Notes: generated by a model not told the origin, from the letters alone. Shown: positions 19,401 through 29,273, numbered from the stretch's first letter. The stretch is DNA of 64,000 nt from Clostridium_F caseinilyticum (GCF_046127645.1 NZ_CP175919.1); one strand, 5' to 3'. Translations and numbers: made by a program.

Positions 19401-19517
19401 GACAAACTCCTTTTTTGTAATAATTTCATACTTTTCATCTGAATTTTTAAAGTCTATTACATCTTGTTTTTTTGCTATCAAAGCACTTTTAAAATATTTA
19501 GTTATATTATTAATCAT
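16485..19517 (-). CDS. SF1 (DNA2/NAM7-like) helicase / AAA domain protein
   Basis: About 1010 aa from ATG 19517 (GAGGAG upstream; the in-frame ATG at 19532 overlaps that site). Motifs in order: Walker A SGPPGTGKTTLLQ (~280), motif Ic-like SSTNNQAV, a long coiled-coil insertion (~370-600), Walker B LIVDEAGQVSPE (~717) with GDERQIPP, and at the C-terminus GTVHTFQGAERKVIIF and LMNVAVSRAKDAFWVFG (motifs V and VI). All motor motifs are intact. Such SF1 helicases are common in mobile defence islands. A related but broken copy lies at 22564-24437. The substrate is not predictable from sequence. Confidence 0.8.
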   Translation of the reverse strand: MINNITKYFKSALIAKKQDVIDFKNSDEKYEIITKKEFVNGLIDLKVLKKFISENKIPNNDVIEVIIVPKTVKTYFENGKKINDNIDELTGILYVPAILSHEGKLEINHKNYKSPWIPREFLEPMIEPQLSLGKIDDVDKFLSNNTYQQKRLQNWSEYINYIKNFYNEITKSDFDDNYIEKDDLNIRFEENIYVILDNIVNATFSVEQLYDDILINKQSKPLYERFISPCIEKSKKLIPNDSYLKMIDHKGQMSGEYPLVKSQREAVNHFSELKEGEILAVSGPPGTGKTTLLQSIVADMYVKNALEEKKAPLIVASSTNNQAVTNIIDSFGSVTKIGIENLEERWIEGVNSFALYFPSEKKKSKAEERGYHCTSNNGDGFASNIDSEKNIIKSEEKMIENVSKYFKEKITSIYECKELIYLELINIDSIKNKIISELYKIRRITKENAADKYIQILEQDILNYSKKEKELEYEKQINIEKINKYRNRIDEWNKIYTKIPLYIRLLKIFKVFREKISNRLKIYMDSKEYELIGNVTSLDEIIYKYGNKIEQTNRDNVEIEKEIESNKKIKKGKEAERKSILELRNSVKKQFIKLKKYNCDIYYKKNPKEIECINRYLEECSLEKLNEYIDTRIRYIEFWLSIHYYECRWLLKENCITDKQRGYQFDNVIEPLYSRLALVSTCMVMTFFMLPKEFRVYYSNKKIDSYLYNFIDLLIVDEAGQVSPEIAAASFALAKKAIVVGDERQIPPVWGISNALDKSLAIRNNVLNREMSFENLIEFGINCSQSSVMKVAVNSCYYDKYEKGLFLNEHRRCYNEIIEYCNILVYKGRLKACRGLGEKDEKYPISQYPHMGYKNISVKSSEKKGCSRINSKEAEEIAKWLLINYKKIVDSYKNKNSNIKDNEIIAVITPFKAQVRVLKEKLKFYLNNDAKNINVGTVHTFQGAERKVIIFSTVYGENDNCFFINKNESLMNVAVSRAKDAFWVFGSRKCLDANGESSSALLKKYVNKEM

Positions 19518-19694
19518 ATTTAAGCTCCTCATTTTTTATATACAAAACTTACCTTTAGCTGAATGTTATTACATACTAATGCAATTAATATATATTTTAC
19601 CATAAATATTACATGCTATTACCTTATAAAAAAATAAATCATGCCATGGACATAAACTTTTAAATCAATTTATTTACATGCCCTGTGGGTGACT

Positions 19695-19750
19695 TAAAAA
19701 CGAGCTGATGATATATTAGAATTAACTAAATTACCATCAGCTCGGAAATT
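19695..19750. terminator. Terminator between lipase and helicase genes
   Basis: CGAGCTGATG (19701-19710) pairs with CATCAGCTCG (19735-19744). On the minus strand the stem is followed by TTTTTAAG, which fits termination of the lipase transcript. Confidence 0.8.
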
Positions 19751-19757
19751 TTTTAAA

Positions 19758-21047
19758 TTATTCAACGGGAAGCTTTGAAAGCATTTCTGCCACATTAAAA
19801 TACATTTGTTCAATTCTGTTTCGATCATATTTCATTCCACAAACTTCAATATGATCTGTATTGTCAAATTCTCCAAGATAATTCCATGTACCCTTTACTG
19901 CAGTTCCACTATAATCAACTATTTGGTCTGCTGAACCAACCTTAGGATTTGTAGCTGATATTACACTCACGACTCCATCATTTCTCCACCAGTTTTTATC
20001 TATAGGAACTTCTCCACTCTTATTGTTTGTATACCTACCCATAAATATGGAGCTTTTCACAAGAATGGGATTCATATTTTTATTTGGCACTTGAAAATGA
20101 GTCAATTTATCTTCATGAGTATTTACACATGCAATTGAAAAATAATTGATATCACTTTGTGCCTTAACATAAGAATTAAATTCCTGAGCTCCTTCTGGCG
20201 ACAAATCCCAAACGCTTAAATCCTTGGTTTTCTTCCAAATTCCACTTTTAATTACTCTATTGTTATATGCTAAACGTGATTCACCAGGTTTTCTTTTAAG
20301 ACCCCATTGATCTAATTGAAAATCGTAATTTAAGTCATCTAAATCAACCTTCTTGCCTTTTATTGCAGCAATAGCTGCAACAAATTGATGGGTAAGAGGC
20401 TCAATACCATATTTTATATGTGCTTCCTGACTTCCATCATGTGGAGTGGCAATAGATGTAATACTTGATACCCATGATTTGCCGCCAGTAAAAAGGGAAT
20501 TGATGCTTCCATCTGTTGTAAATGCTAATTCATCAGGATCTCCATTTTCTAAAAGCTGGGCCAATAGACGGATTGTCTGTCCTCCCATGCTGTGTCCCAT
20601 TAGATGAACTTTTCTAATATTTCCAGATGAATCTTTTGTTCCAATTTGATTGTACACCCCTGGATAACTCCGTCCATATCTTGCATGTCCATATTTTTTA
20701 GAATGTGATTCACCATAATCAACTGTGCCGCCTACAATATATGTATACAGCTCACATGCCCTGTCCCAGTTACTTGAAACAGGTCCGATAGATGGAGAGT
20801 ATACAGTATAACCCTTGTCGGTAAGTTTTTGAGTCAAACTTTCTTTACCGCCCCAGTAATAAAGACCGGCTCCTTCATTACGTCCCCAACCAAAGCATCC
20901 ATGTACCATAACTATGGGATAATCATTTCCAACTACTGTAGCATCACTGTTATCAGCAGCTTTTATAGTAGAAGCTGAGGTGAAACCAAGAATTATACAG
21001 ATGATAATAATGGATGCTGTAATCCTTTTAAAATAAGATTTTTTCAT
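19758..21047 (-). CDS. Secreted triacylglycerol lipase (family I.5-like)
   Basis: A signal peptide (KKSYFKRITASIIIICIILGFTSAS, cut after about residue 30 at an AxA-like site) precedes an alpha/beta hydrolase. It has the oxyanion block YPIVMVHGCFGWGR, the nucleophile elbow GHSMGG (Ser near residue 150), and the DNTDHIEV segment with the catalytic His near residue 399. WGG and the YGRSYPG/YGHARYG segments match the Geobacillus/Staphylococcus-type zinc/calcium lipases, and the 429-aa length is normal. It hydrolyses long-chain triglycerides outside the cell. AGGAG precedes the ATG. Lipase secretion is a known trait of C. botulinum and C. sporogenes, but the exact species cannot be told from this gene alone. 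Confidence 0.9.
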   Translation of the reverse strand: MKKSYFKRITASIIIICIILGFTSASTIKAADNSDATVVGNDYPIVMVHGCFGWGRNEGAGLYYWGGKESLTQKLTDKGYTVYSPSIGPVSSNWDRACELYTYIVGGTVDYGESHSKKYGHARYGRSYPGVYNQIGTKDSSGNIRKVHLMGHSMGGQTIRLLAQLLENGDPDELAFTTDGSINSLFTGGKSWVSSITSIATPHDGSQEAHIKYGIEPLTHQFVAAIAAIKGKKVDLDDLNYDFQLDQWGLKRKPGESRLAYNNRVIKSGIWKKTKDLSVWDLSPEGAQEFNSYVKAQSDINYFSIACVNTHEDKLTHFQVPNKNMNPILVKSSIFMGRYTNNKSGEVPIDKNWWRNDGVVSVISATNPKVGSADQIVDYSGTAVKGTWNYLGEFDNTDHIEVCGMKYDRNRIEQMYFNVAEMLSKLPVE

Positions 21048-21656
21048 ACATATGCTCCTTTACATCATAAATTCTGTAGCCAGCAGCTAAGCTATATAAT
21101 TTTTTTATTTTGATTAAATTGATGATAAATTTAAATTAGAGTATCCTAATATTAATTATTTTTAAAAGGACATCAGAGAATATTAATTAGTTCATTTTTT
21201 ATAAAGTATTAATTCTATTGTTACAACAGCTTGTCCTAATAACTTAAGTATCACATACTGCTTAATCAGACGTTGCATCTCTAATGATAGCCCATAGTAA
21301 GGCTTTTTCATTAGATAGCCCCTAATTATGTGGTACTTTAGTCAGTATTTTTACTTAGGATATCCCTTTTCAATTATAACATTATTTTACTTTTTTTCAA
21401 TGATAGCCCATAAATAAATTTAGTATTCCCCACTATTTCTTTAAAACAAAAATCCACTAGTTAAGCTGGTTATTTTACTTTTTAAGGATAGTGCTAATCT
21501 CAAAAACATCTGAAAATATAAAAAAAGGTCTACCATGTGCACTATTTCATTAGTTATCCTTAAATGAAATGCTAACTGTTCACTGGCTTGATCTTCTTAT
21601 ATGAATATGGATTTGCCTTATCATATTCATTCTTATCAAATCTAACACAAAAGTTT
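21048..21656. promoter_or_regulatory. Lipase upstream region with three GATAGCCC repeats
   Basis: No gene is visible in these 609 bases. ATGATAGCCCATA occurs at 21284-21296 and 21400-21412, with a variant GATAGCCCCTA at 21314-21324, all in the same direction. They may be binding sites for a lipase regulator or degraded repeats. Confidence 0.35.
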
Positions 21657-22223
21657 CTATTCAGACACTATATTTTTATTTGCTTTAAGCTTTTCTCTAA
21701 ATATGCAATCATTAGAAAATACATGGATTCCCCTATCGTCATAAAGAAAAAATACATTGTCAGTTTCTTCATCTACTATGTATACTGCACAATCAAGCTC
21801 TGTATCGTCTCCTATATCAGAAATAATAATCTTTCTAAAAAGCTTCTCAATATTTATCTTATTTGCTTTCCAAATATATCGTGTTCCATAGTAGGTTTTA
21901 TTATCATCAATCCATTCAAAAGGAAAAATAGTTCCTTCAAAATAATCCAAACACGTTTCAATAAACTCATTTTCTCTTTTTTTAGACTCATTATATTTAT
22001 CTTCATATATAACAGCTAATTTATCAGAAAAGTTACAACTATTCCATACTTTACAAGCATAACTAACGCATGAATCAATATATTCTTCTCTATAACATGA
22101 CTCCTCATTTTCTATATCTTTAACATCATAATATGGGCTTTCATATGGTAACATTTCAAATGAAATATACTCTTTTGATTCAAAACAATAAACAACTATC
22201 AACTTATTCAAATACAAGTTCAT
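21657..22223 (-). CDS. DUF3885-like hypothetical protein
   Basis: Start placed at ATG 22223 (MNLYLNKL), with GGGTGG a few bases upstream, rather than the ATG at 22235 that overlaps it. The C-terminal motif NVFFLYDDRGIHVFSND resembles the conserved block of DUF3885 proteins, and the ~188-aa length agrees. No signal peptide or membrane segment. Function unknown. It stands alone between the lipase and the broken helicase. Confidence 0.55.
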   Translation of the reverse strand: MNLYLNKLIVVYCFESKEYISFEMLPYESPYYDVKDIENEESCYREEYIDSCVSYACKVWNSCNFSDKLAVIYEDKYNESKKRENEFIETCLDYFEGTIFPFEWIDDNKTYYGTRYIWKANKINIEKLFRKIIISDIGDDTELDCAVYIVDEETDNVFFLYDDRGIHVFSNDCIFREKLKANKNIVSE

Positions 22224-22340
22224 TACTCCATCCACCCTTTACATAAAACTAACTTCCTTAACTTTTATTTATCTTATAGTAACCCAAAATCTTACTTCAT
22301 ATCAAGTTATATCTACTATTATAAAAACCATTTTAATAAT

Positions 22341-22459
22341 TGAGCAAATTGCATAATTAAAATATTCCTAATGCGTATACAATACATTGTGTTTAAGTAA
22401 ATAATCAATGCAATATATTGATATATTTATATGTAAAAATGAATTATGTAATTTTCTTA
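22341..22459. repeat. MITE-like palindromic repeat, copy A
   Basis: 119 bp bounded by TGAGCAAATTGCATAATT and the complement of TAAGAAAATTACATAATT. Related copies with the same ends lie at 35020, 40570 and 45823. The interior is AT-rich and non-coding. Confidence 0.65.
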
Positions 22460-22489
22460 ATTTACAATTTTATATGTTACTATATCAAT

Positions 22490-22523
22490 AAAAAACAAGT
22501 AGATTAAATCTCTACTTGCTTTT
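22490..22523. terminator. Bidirectional terminator downstream of broken helicase
   Basis: CAAGTAGA (22496-22503) pairs with TCTACTTG (22511-22518). T-runs follow on both strands (TTTTTT on minus, CTTTTT on plus). Confidence 0.75.
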
Positions 22524-22563
22524 TACTACTATATTACCCAATTTCCTTCAAAGCATCTTTAAA

Positions 22564-24437
22564 TTAATCTTTATCTCCCCACAATTTTTTATTTCCTACT
22601 ATAATAACTTTCTTTTTAGCCCTTGTTACTGCTACATTTAATATATTGGGTGAACTTGATGCCCAATTTACCGCTCCTTCATGGTCTTCATCTACGCCTA
22701 AACAAATTATAACAGTGGGAGTTTCTTTACCTTGGAAGGTATGAACCGTTCCTATTGAATTTTTTATCGATTCCTCTATTCCTTACTATCTATAAAATCT
22801 ATTTCATCTTTAAGTTTTCTTATTCTTTTTTTAAGACCGCTAACTACTGTAGTAAATGGCGATATAACATATAAATCTGGAAGTTTATTTTCATTAATGC
22901 ATGTCTTTATAATATTATATATAATTTCTCCTTGCTCTTTTATATAATGTGATTTTCCTCCACTACTTACTCCTCCACAATCAATCCATACACTCTTTTT
23001 ACTAGAAAGGCTTTTATCCTTTTCTATTGTTCCATATATCATTTTGTTATCATAAGCTATTTTATTACTTATACTAAACATAGGATTTTCACATCTTCTA
23101 TGAACTCTCAAAGGACATACTATCCATAATCCTTCACGATTTGTCCCATACCTATTTATTTTATCTGCCATACCTTGTACTGAAAGAGTTTTGGAAACTA
23201 TGTCCTCTAAATTCCATGCTTTACCTATTGCCTGTATTAAAGATAATGGAATTGTAGATACTGACTCCACTTGTAGTGGGTCTCCAACAAGCATAACTTT
23301 TTTTGAACGCCAAATAGATCCAATTGCAGTTTGCGGAAGAGCTTGACCTGCTTCATCTATAAGAAGCCAACCAATTTCTTCTTTACATAAATGCCTATAC
23401 ATTCTTTGTATAGATGCAAAGGGGCTTGATATTACTGGAACTACTAGAAATAAGCTGTTCCAAAATTCACTCATATATTTTAAATAGTCCCTTTGTATCT
23501 CATTTCCTGATGGATAATTCATAAATAACCCTAGGTTATTTTTCATTGGCTCTTTTGCATTAAGTATAAATGCTTTATGTAGTTGTAATGCTAATAAAAA
23601 TAACTCACATCTTTTATTATTCAATTCTTTAGTAATCCATAAACAATCTATCTGTTGCTTATCCTTTGATTTTTTCCAATACTCCTTAGGATATAAGCCT
23701 TCCAAATCCTTTGAGTATTTAGATTTCACTTTATTTATTTCTTCTAATTCCCTGTTATTTTTATTTATTTCTTTTTCTATTTTGCGCTTTTCTATTTTAA
23801 AATCATTTACTTTAACCTTAGCTTTTCTTAAATTGTTTTTTATACTTAGCCAATAATCTAAGGCTTCTTTTTTATGTGAATTATATTTCTCAAGCTCTAA
23901 TTTATATTCTTTATACTTCTTTCTATTTATAATCCTACTAAAGAAAGATGGTTTTTTACTTAAATGATTATTTATTAATTCATCCACTACATCAACAGAT
24001 TCTTTCGCCTCATTGTTGTCATTTTCTAGATTTTCGTATTCTTCTTTTGCTACTTCAATATCATTTAATACATCCTCTAACATAGTATTTTTATTTTCAA
24101 TATTTAAAATTATATCTTCTTCCATATCTATTGCTTCTTTAAATTTATTTAATTCATTTTTACAATTTTCTATTTCATTATATTTATCTAAAAATCTCTT
24201 TTTTTCCTCTTGCCAAGTTAAAACTTTATCTTTCTCATCTTGGTTTTCATATATTTTATAAAAACCTCCCCACCAAAAATCTTTTACAAACTTTGAACAA
24301 TTAGCTTTTTTACCTAAAGTAGCTGAAATCAATCCCCAGGTTTCCATTTCTAAAATTCTATCGGAGGTGTCTCTAAAATAATCTGCCCCTAAATAATCTT
24401 CAAAGTTTTCTATAGCTTTTGCAAATATTACGAACAC
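22564..24437 (-). pseudogene. SF1 helicase remnant: 5' deleted and frameshifted
   Basis: Walker B LLIDEAGQALPQ with GDPLQVES is present, as is a coiled-coil region (~60-250). No Walker A exists: the frame begins in the block that normally follows it (WGLISATLGKKANCSKF). The first frame stops after DFIDSKE at 22776. Motifs V and VI (GTVHTFQGKETPTVIICLG; NILNVAVTRAKKKVIIVG) continue in the next frame to 22564. A single lost G in the AAGGGA context would explain the shift. The 5' end is fused to a HEPN-like fragment, so this is a deletion relic. Confidence 0.8.
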
Positions 24438-24684
24438 GCATTAAAGCCACTCTAAGTCCTATTGTTTTAGTGCCTTTTCCATTTTTATAATGGTCTATTT
24501 GCTCATATATTAAAGTTTTGTGTTCTCGTACTAAAATTTCTTTTAAAATTAATTCGGCACTATGATATAACATGATAACGCAAAATTTATAGCACCTTTC
24601 ATCTGCATAGGTTTTTCCATTCACATAGTAATCTATAGCTTCGGACAGTGAGTCCATTGCATTTTCCAATAAATTTAATCGCAT
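24400..24684 (-). pseudogene. HEPN-like domain fragment at a deletion junction
   Basis: The 94-aa frame (SLSEAIDYYVNGKTYADERCYKFCVIM, then HSAELILKEILV) looks like the N-terminal half of a HEPN-type helical protein. The last residues run into the helicase remnant (from about 24430), where both genes lose their expected partners. A deletion therefore appears to have joined the 5' half of this gene to the 3' half of the helicase. The HEPN assignment is by pattern only. Confidence 0.45.
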
Positions 24685-24768
24685 TGTATCCCTCTCTATC
24701 TAAGTCAAAAAGTTAATTTTCCAATTTAAGTATACTCCCCAAAAACATTTATTTCAATTGAGAGTTTA

Positions 24769-26204
24769 ATGACAGGAGGTGTTATTATAGCTACCACAAG
24801 GCTTATTTCCATGCACCAAAACAAAGGAAAATCCATTGCAGATTGTCTTGCTGACCGCACCGATTATGCGAAAAATCCCGACAAAACAAATGACGGCGAA
24901 CTGCTGTCCTCTTACGAATGTGACCCTAAAACCGTGCAATCCGAGCTTATGCTCTCTAAGGGGCAATATGACGATATTACGGGCAGAAAAACAGGCAAGC
25001 AATATCATTGCCTATCAAATACGGCAAGCCTTTAAGCCGGGGAAATAACACCTGAGCTTGCAAACAAAATCGGCTATGAATTGGGTATGAGTTTCACCAA
25101 AGGCAACCACGCTTTTATCGTTGCCACTCACATAGACAAAGCCCATATTCATAATCACATTATTTTTAATTCTACTACCCTTGACTGTAGAAAAAAGTTT
25201 CGGGATTTTCTTGGTAGTGGTCGGGCGATTGCCAAAATATCCGACCGCCTTTGTCTTCAAAACGGACTATCCATTATCGAAAATCCCAAACGCTCCAAAG
25301 GTCATTATGGAAAATGGCTTGGCGATAATAAACCACTCTCCCACTCTGATAAATTAAGACAGACCATAGATGAAGTGCTTGCCAAAAAGCCAAAAATCTT
25401 TGACGAGTTTTTACAGCTCATGCAGAGTGCGGGCTATGAAATTAAAAGCGGTAATCACTACGCATTTAAGGGTGCAGGGCAGAAGAAATTTATCCGTCTG
25501 CGTTCTCTCGGTGAGGGATATTCCGAAGATGAAATCAAGGCAATCATTGAGGGAAAATTTCCACAGCGAGAATCTAAAACGCCTATTACCAGACAACCAA
25601 AACGGCAAGAAAAATCGGTCAACCTCCTTGTGGATATACAGGAAAAATTACAGCAAGGCAAGGGCAAAGGCTACGAGCAATGGGCAAAGATTTTCAACTT
25701 AAAGCAGATGGCACAGACCGTCAATTTTTTGCAGGAACATAAGCTTCTTGCCTACTCCGATTTGGAGGAAAAAGCAAAGAAATGTACCGTTACCTTTGAC
25801 GAACTGAACACGCAAATCAAGACCGTTGAAAAGCGTATGGCTGAAATACAAGTGCTGAAAAAACACATCAGCAACTATGCTAAAACCCGAGATATTTACA
25901 CCGACTACCGCAAGGCAGGCTATTCCAAAAAGTTTTATGAGGAACACCGTGCCGACCTTACTTTACACAAGGCTGCAAAGGCTGTTTTTGATGAGCTTGG
26001 TGTAAAAAAGCTGCCCACCGTTAAGACCCTGCAAGCCCAATATGCCGACTTGCTTTCAGAGAAGAAAAAGGCATACGGACAGTACCATTCAGCGAAAAAA
26101 GAAATGAAAGATATTTTGACTGCCAAGGCAAATATCGACCGCCTTTTAGGACTGGAACAGGAACAAAAGGCAAAAGAAAAATCACAGGAACAGCGGTATA
26201 TAAG
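24769..26204 (+). pseudogene. Relaxase (mobilisation nuclease) of a conjugative element, decayed
   Basis: The N-terminal block (TRLISMHQNKGKSIADCLADR; YAKNPDKTN; SYECDPKT) and the metal-binding HIDKAHIHNH motif identify a relaxase of the kind carried by Tn1549-like elements. The frame is broken twice. Near 24990 an extra A shifts GRKQASNIIAYQIRQAFKPG out of frame. Near 25040 a lost G shifts EITPELANKIGYELGMSFTKG. The canonical start codon seems changed to ATA just after GGAGGTG, and the 3' end is cut by the IS21-type insertion. Base composition is clearly richer in GC than the flanks, indicating transfer from another firmicute. Confidence 0.85.
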
Positions 26205-26251
26205 TGTCAAGTTTAAAATGTAACTTTTTGATCATTTAAGAATGTAGTTTT

Positions 26252-27022
26252 TTACTCATCTTCTTCTTTAAAATGATCTTTTAATCGATATGATTTTCCA
26301 CTAATAGAGATGACATGAGCGTGATGTAAAACTCTGTCCAAAATAGCGCTTGCAATGACTGGATCATAAAATATGTCATCCCATGCATTAAAATTTATAT
26401 TAGTTGTTAAAATTGTACTTTTCTTCTCATATCGCATATCAATAAGTTGAAAAAATAATTTAGAATCTTCCTTGTCTATCGGTAGATATCCTAATTCGTC
26501 TATTATTAAAAGTCTATATTTAGTAAAATGTTTAAGTCTGGCATCTAATCGGTTTTCTAAATTTGCACGCTTTAGTTGCTGTATTAAGTCATGGCATTTA
26601 ATAAAATAAGTACTATACCTACGTTTTGCTGCCGCAATTCCTATAGATGTTGCAAGATGTGTTTTCCCAACTCCACTAGGTCCTAGAAAAACAATATTTT
26701 CTTGACTCTCTAAAAAACGTAGTGTTAAAAAGTCTAGTATTTGATCTTTATTAATACCTGGTTGAAAATCAAAATCAAAATCTTTAATTTCTTTTTTGTG
26801 AGGAAAAGCTCCTACCTTTACCATAGATTTAATCATATTTGCTTCTTTAAAATCTATTTCATAAGTTGTAAGCTTAATTAAAGTATCAACAAATGATAAA
26901 TTATTTTTAGTTGAAAAATCTATGACTTCGTCTAAATGATTAATCATCTGTTTCATTTTTAAGTATTCTAAATTTTTTATAAGCTGGTTATAAGAACTAT
27001 TCATTTTTATATACTTCTCCAA
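26252..27022 (-). CDS. istB: IS21 helper ATPase IstB
   Basis: 256 aa, with an N-terminal helical region (YLKMKQMINHLDEVIDFS), Walker A GPSGVGKTHLAT, Walker B RLLIIDELGYLPIDKED, and the C-terminal AILDRVLHHAHVISISGKSYR block typical of IstB/DnaC-like ATPases. IstB forms an AAA+ assembly that remodels target DNA and licenses IstA to integrate. It overlaps istA by 26 nt. All motor motifs are present. Confidence 0.95.
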   Translation of the reverse strand: MEKYIKMNSSYNQLIKNLEYLKMKQMINHLDEVIDFSTKNNLSFVDTLIKLTTYEIDFKEANMIKSMVKVGAFPHKKEIKDFDFDFQPGINKDQILDFLTLRFLESQENIVFLGPSGVGKTHLATSIGIAAAKRRYSTYFIKCHDLIQQLKRANLENRLDARLKHFTKYRLLIIDELGYLPIDKEDSKLFFQLIDMRYEKKSTILTTNINFNAWDDIFYDPVIASAILDRVLHHAHVISISGKSYRLKDHFKEEDE

Positions 27023-28292
27023 TCAAATTCAAATTTTCTTTAGCTTTTTCCATCATTTCATATGAAGTTTTATTAAATGTTAAAGCACTAATCTTAGAAT
27101 AATGTTCAGCATGATAATTTAATTTTTGATTTTGTATTCTATGAATAGTAATTAAATTTGTGTTATAATACATGTATAATTGACCATCATATACTTGAAG
27201 TTTTAATCTCTTACCTATATATTCTGGTGGTACGGAATATTGGTTTGATTTATATGAAATCATGCTTTGATTATTTACTTTAACGGATGTGGTGGATATT
27301 TGGTAATGATTTCTTATCTGATCTTTAGGCAGTTCTGATAAGAAATCTTTTTCTTTTTCTAAATGTAATATTGGTATTTTCCCTGTAGATGTATGACATT
27401 TACTATTAATTCTATTGTTTAAATTTGAAACAAGGTTATGAAGTTGTTCATAGTTTAACGTGCCATTGTATGCTCTTATTTCATCTAATAATTTCATAGG
27501 AGCTTCTACTTTAGCTTTGGTGTTTGGTCTGCCTGCTACGCAGGGATGGACTTTAAATCCATAATCTTTTGCAAATTGTTGAAATTTATTGTTTACTTTA
27601 CCTTTAAAATAATTAGTTCTAGGGTCATCCATAACAGTTTTCATATTATCTGTTAATATTTCTTTTGGAACTCCTCCAAATAGTTGAAACGATTCATCTA
27701 AAAAAGAAAATAATATATCTTGAGTTTTATCAAGAGATAATTTGTATACTCTAAATCTTGAATATGAAAGTATTAACACAAATATGTTTATAGTGATCAT
27801 TTCTCCTGTACTCAGAACAAAATCTATACTTTCTTTCCAGTCTAATTGTGCTTGTTTACCTTTATCGGTTTCAAACCGCATAGGCGTAGCCTTCGATAAA
27901 TTCCCCTTTTTTCTACTACTAAAATATTGATTAAATTCTGGATTATTAGATATATATCTTCTAAAGGAAGATTGGGCACAGTCTAACCCATAATTATCTT
28001 TAAGATATTGCCATAGAATGCGTTTGTAATAAAATATTTGAATAGAATCTTTACTAAGAAGTTTCATAATAATTGGTTTAAACGAATCTATTTTAGATTT
28101 CCGATTTCTAGTACTTGATTTAATATATCCATTCAAATATTTATTTACTGTACGAGGATCAACTCCAAGTTCTCTAGCTATTTGACTTTTGTTTACTTTC
28201 AAATTATTTTCCTCCATAACTAGTTTTAATTTATGAAGATCTTCTAATTTATTTATTCCTATTTTGGAATGAATATCTACTTGTATAATCAT
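26997..28292 (-). CDS. istA: IS21 transposase IstA
   Basis: Start set at ATG 28292, which follows GGAGG by five bases; the ATG at 28310 is upstream of that site. An N-terminal HTH (SQIARELGVDPRTVNKYL) is followed by an rve/DDE integrase core: LDWKES (first D), TDNMKTV (second D) and AKVEAPMKLLDEIR (E). The C-terminal beta domain is YSVPPEYIGKRLKLQVYDGQLYMY-like. About 431 aa, complete in appearance. It acts with IstB in cut-and-paste or copy-paste movement of the element. Confidence 0.95.
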   Translation of the reverse strand: MIIQVDIHSKIGINKLEDLHKLKLVMEENNLKVNKSQIARELGVDPRTVNKYLNGYIKSSTRNRKSKIDSFKPIIMKLLSKDSIQIFYYKRILWQYLKDNYGLDCAQSSFRRYISNNPEFNQYFSSRKKGNLSKATPMRFETDKGKQAQLDWKESIDFVLSTGEMITINIFVLILSYSRFRVYKLSLDKTQDILFSFLDESFQLFGGVPKEILTDNMKTVMDDPRTNYFKGKVNNKFQQFAKDYGFKVHPCVAGRPNTKAKVEAPMKLLDEIRAYNGTLNYEQLHNLVSNLNNRINSKCHTSTGKIPILHLEKEKDFLSELPKDQIRNHYQISTTSVKVNNQSMISYKSNQYSVPPEYIGKRLKLQVYDGQLYMYYNTNLITIHRIQNQKLNYHAEHYSKISALTFNKTSYEMMEKAKENLNLIGEVYKNE

Positions 28293-28386
28293 AATTACCT
28301 CCAATTTCAATATTGGTAATTATACTATACGTGAATCTAATTAGTACATTCTTAAATGATCATTTTCTTACATTTCTATAGTAGCA

Positions 28387-28572
28387 TTTATAGCGGTAAG
28401 CTGCACTGTGATTTTATCAGCTCCCAAAGGGGGCGTTGTTCAGTGGGGATTGGGGGATACTCCCCAACAAGCAAAAGCATACGGTGGTCACCCTTATGCC
28501 CTGCTTGCCACTTTTGTTCGCAGACAATATCCCTATCATTTACATCGTATTTTTAATTCTCTAACTGGTTTT
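28387..28572 (+). other. Conjugative-element leader DNA with G/C-rich dyad
   Basis: This higher-GC stretch contains GGGGGATACTCCCC inside a G-rich run at about 28455-28470. Such dyads occur near transfer origins of mobile elements, so it may be an oriT remnant. A coding role is also possible, because an open frame runs through it into the next gene. Confidence 0.3.
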
Positions 28573-28866
28573 ATGTTAACATTTGAAAAAGTTTTAGAAG
28601 TATTTGCAGATTACATTGCATCGGATGATGCTTGCGAAGTTATTCATATCAAACAGGGCTACACCGTTATGCAATGGGACGAACAGGGCAAAGAATGGTA
28701 CGGTGTTGAGTTTTTCGATACTCCCTAAAAAGTGTGGGAGGAATTATTAAGTTCTTTCCGCATGGCCGAAGCTCAAAAACTTACTAAGGCAAAGTGTGAA
28801 TTGACAGATGAAGATAATGCTTTATTAGATGAAATGTGTAGTAATTACATTAACATACATCAATAG
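28573..28866 (+). pseudogene. Small conjugative-element protein with in-frame stop
   Basis: The product (MLTFEKVLEVFADYIASDD; GYTVMQWDEQGKEWYG; FDTP, stop, KVWEELLSSF; CELTDEDNALLDEMC) matches the small helical proteins that accompany Tn1549-like relaxase modules. A single TAA interrupts the 98-codon frame at 28726-28728. The family assignment is from memory of similar proteins. Confidence 0.6.
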
Positions 28867-28893
28867 TAAATAATATTATCTGGGAAACTCTAT

Positions 28894-29082
28894 CTACGCT
28901 TACTGGAAATCGACCAATCTGCCCATGTGCGGTTAGAGCAACTAATGCTCCAAATGATGAAAGTCGCAGGGATAACGGAGTAGCTTAAAGCCACCAACCA
29001 AATGAAATTAGTAGGCTTGATAAATACGGTCAAGACACAGGTAGAGGAACTTGTTTTTATGGAGTTAATTTATAACTTCTAA
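28894..29082 (+). pseudogene. TnpV-like transposon protein, 3' remnant
   Basis: The frame reads LLEIDQSAHVRLEQLMLQMMK, VAGITE, stop, LKATNQMKLVGLIN, VEELVFMELIY. This is the C-terminal region of the TnpV proteins of Tn4451/Tn1549-type elements. One in-frame TAG and the missing 5' part show that it is dead. Confidence 0.65.
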
Positions 29083-29273
29083 GAAAAAAGAGTGCGGATA
29101 CTTATAAAAGCTATCATGCATTTTTTCTATGACTTTGTTTAAAACCTTGAAATCGTACTTCTCTTTGTTTTGCCCAATATTTTCACCCTATTACATTTTA
29201 CTGTTCCCCTTTTTTCTTGGATATACCTACACAGTACATACTATTAGCTAAAATACTTCCTATTTTTATTTTC

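Larger units (their letters stand above)
26205..28386 (-). mobile_element. IS21-family insertion sequence
   Basis: istA and istB overlap in the usual order. The ends are related inverted repeats: both begin TG, then nine bases, then AAATGTAA and a shared GATCATTTAAGAATGTA (GATCATTTAAGAA at equal spacing), giving boundaries at 26205 and 28386. A convincing target duplication could not be read. The element interrupts the end of the relaxase remnant and looks intact and AT-rich, so it came in after the conjugative element. Confidence 0.8.

Noticed and set aside
25411..25947. Minus-strand frames inside the relaxase remnant
   Set aside because: They are reverse-complement shadows of higher-GC coding DNA with no family match.
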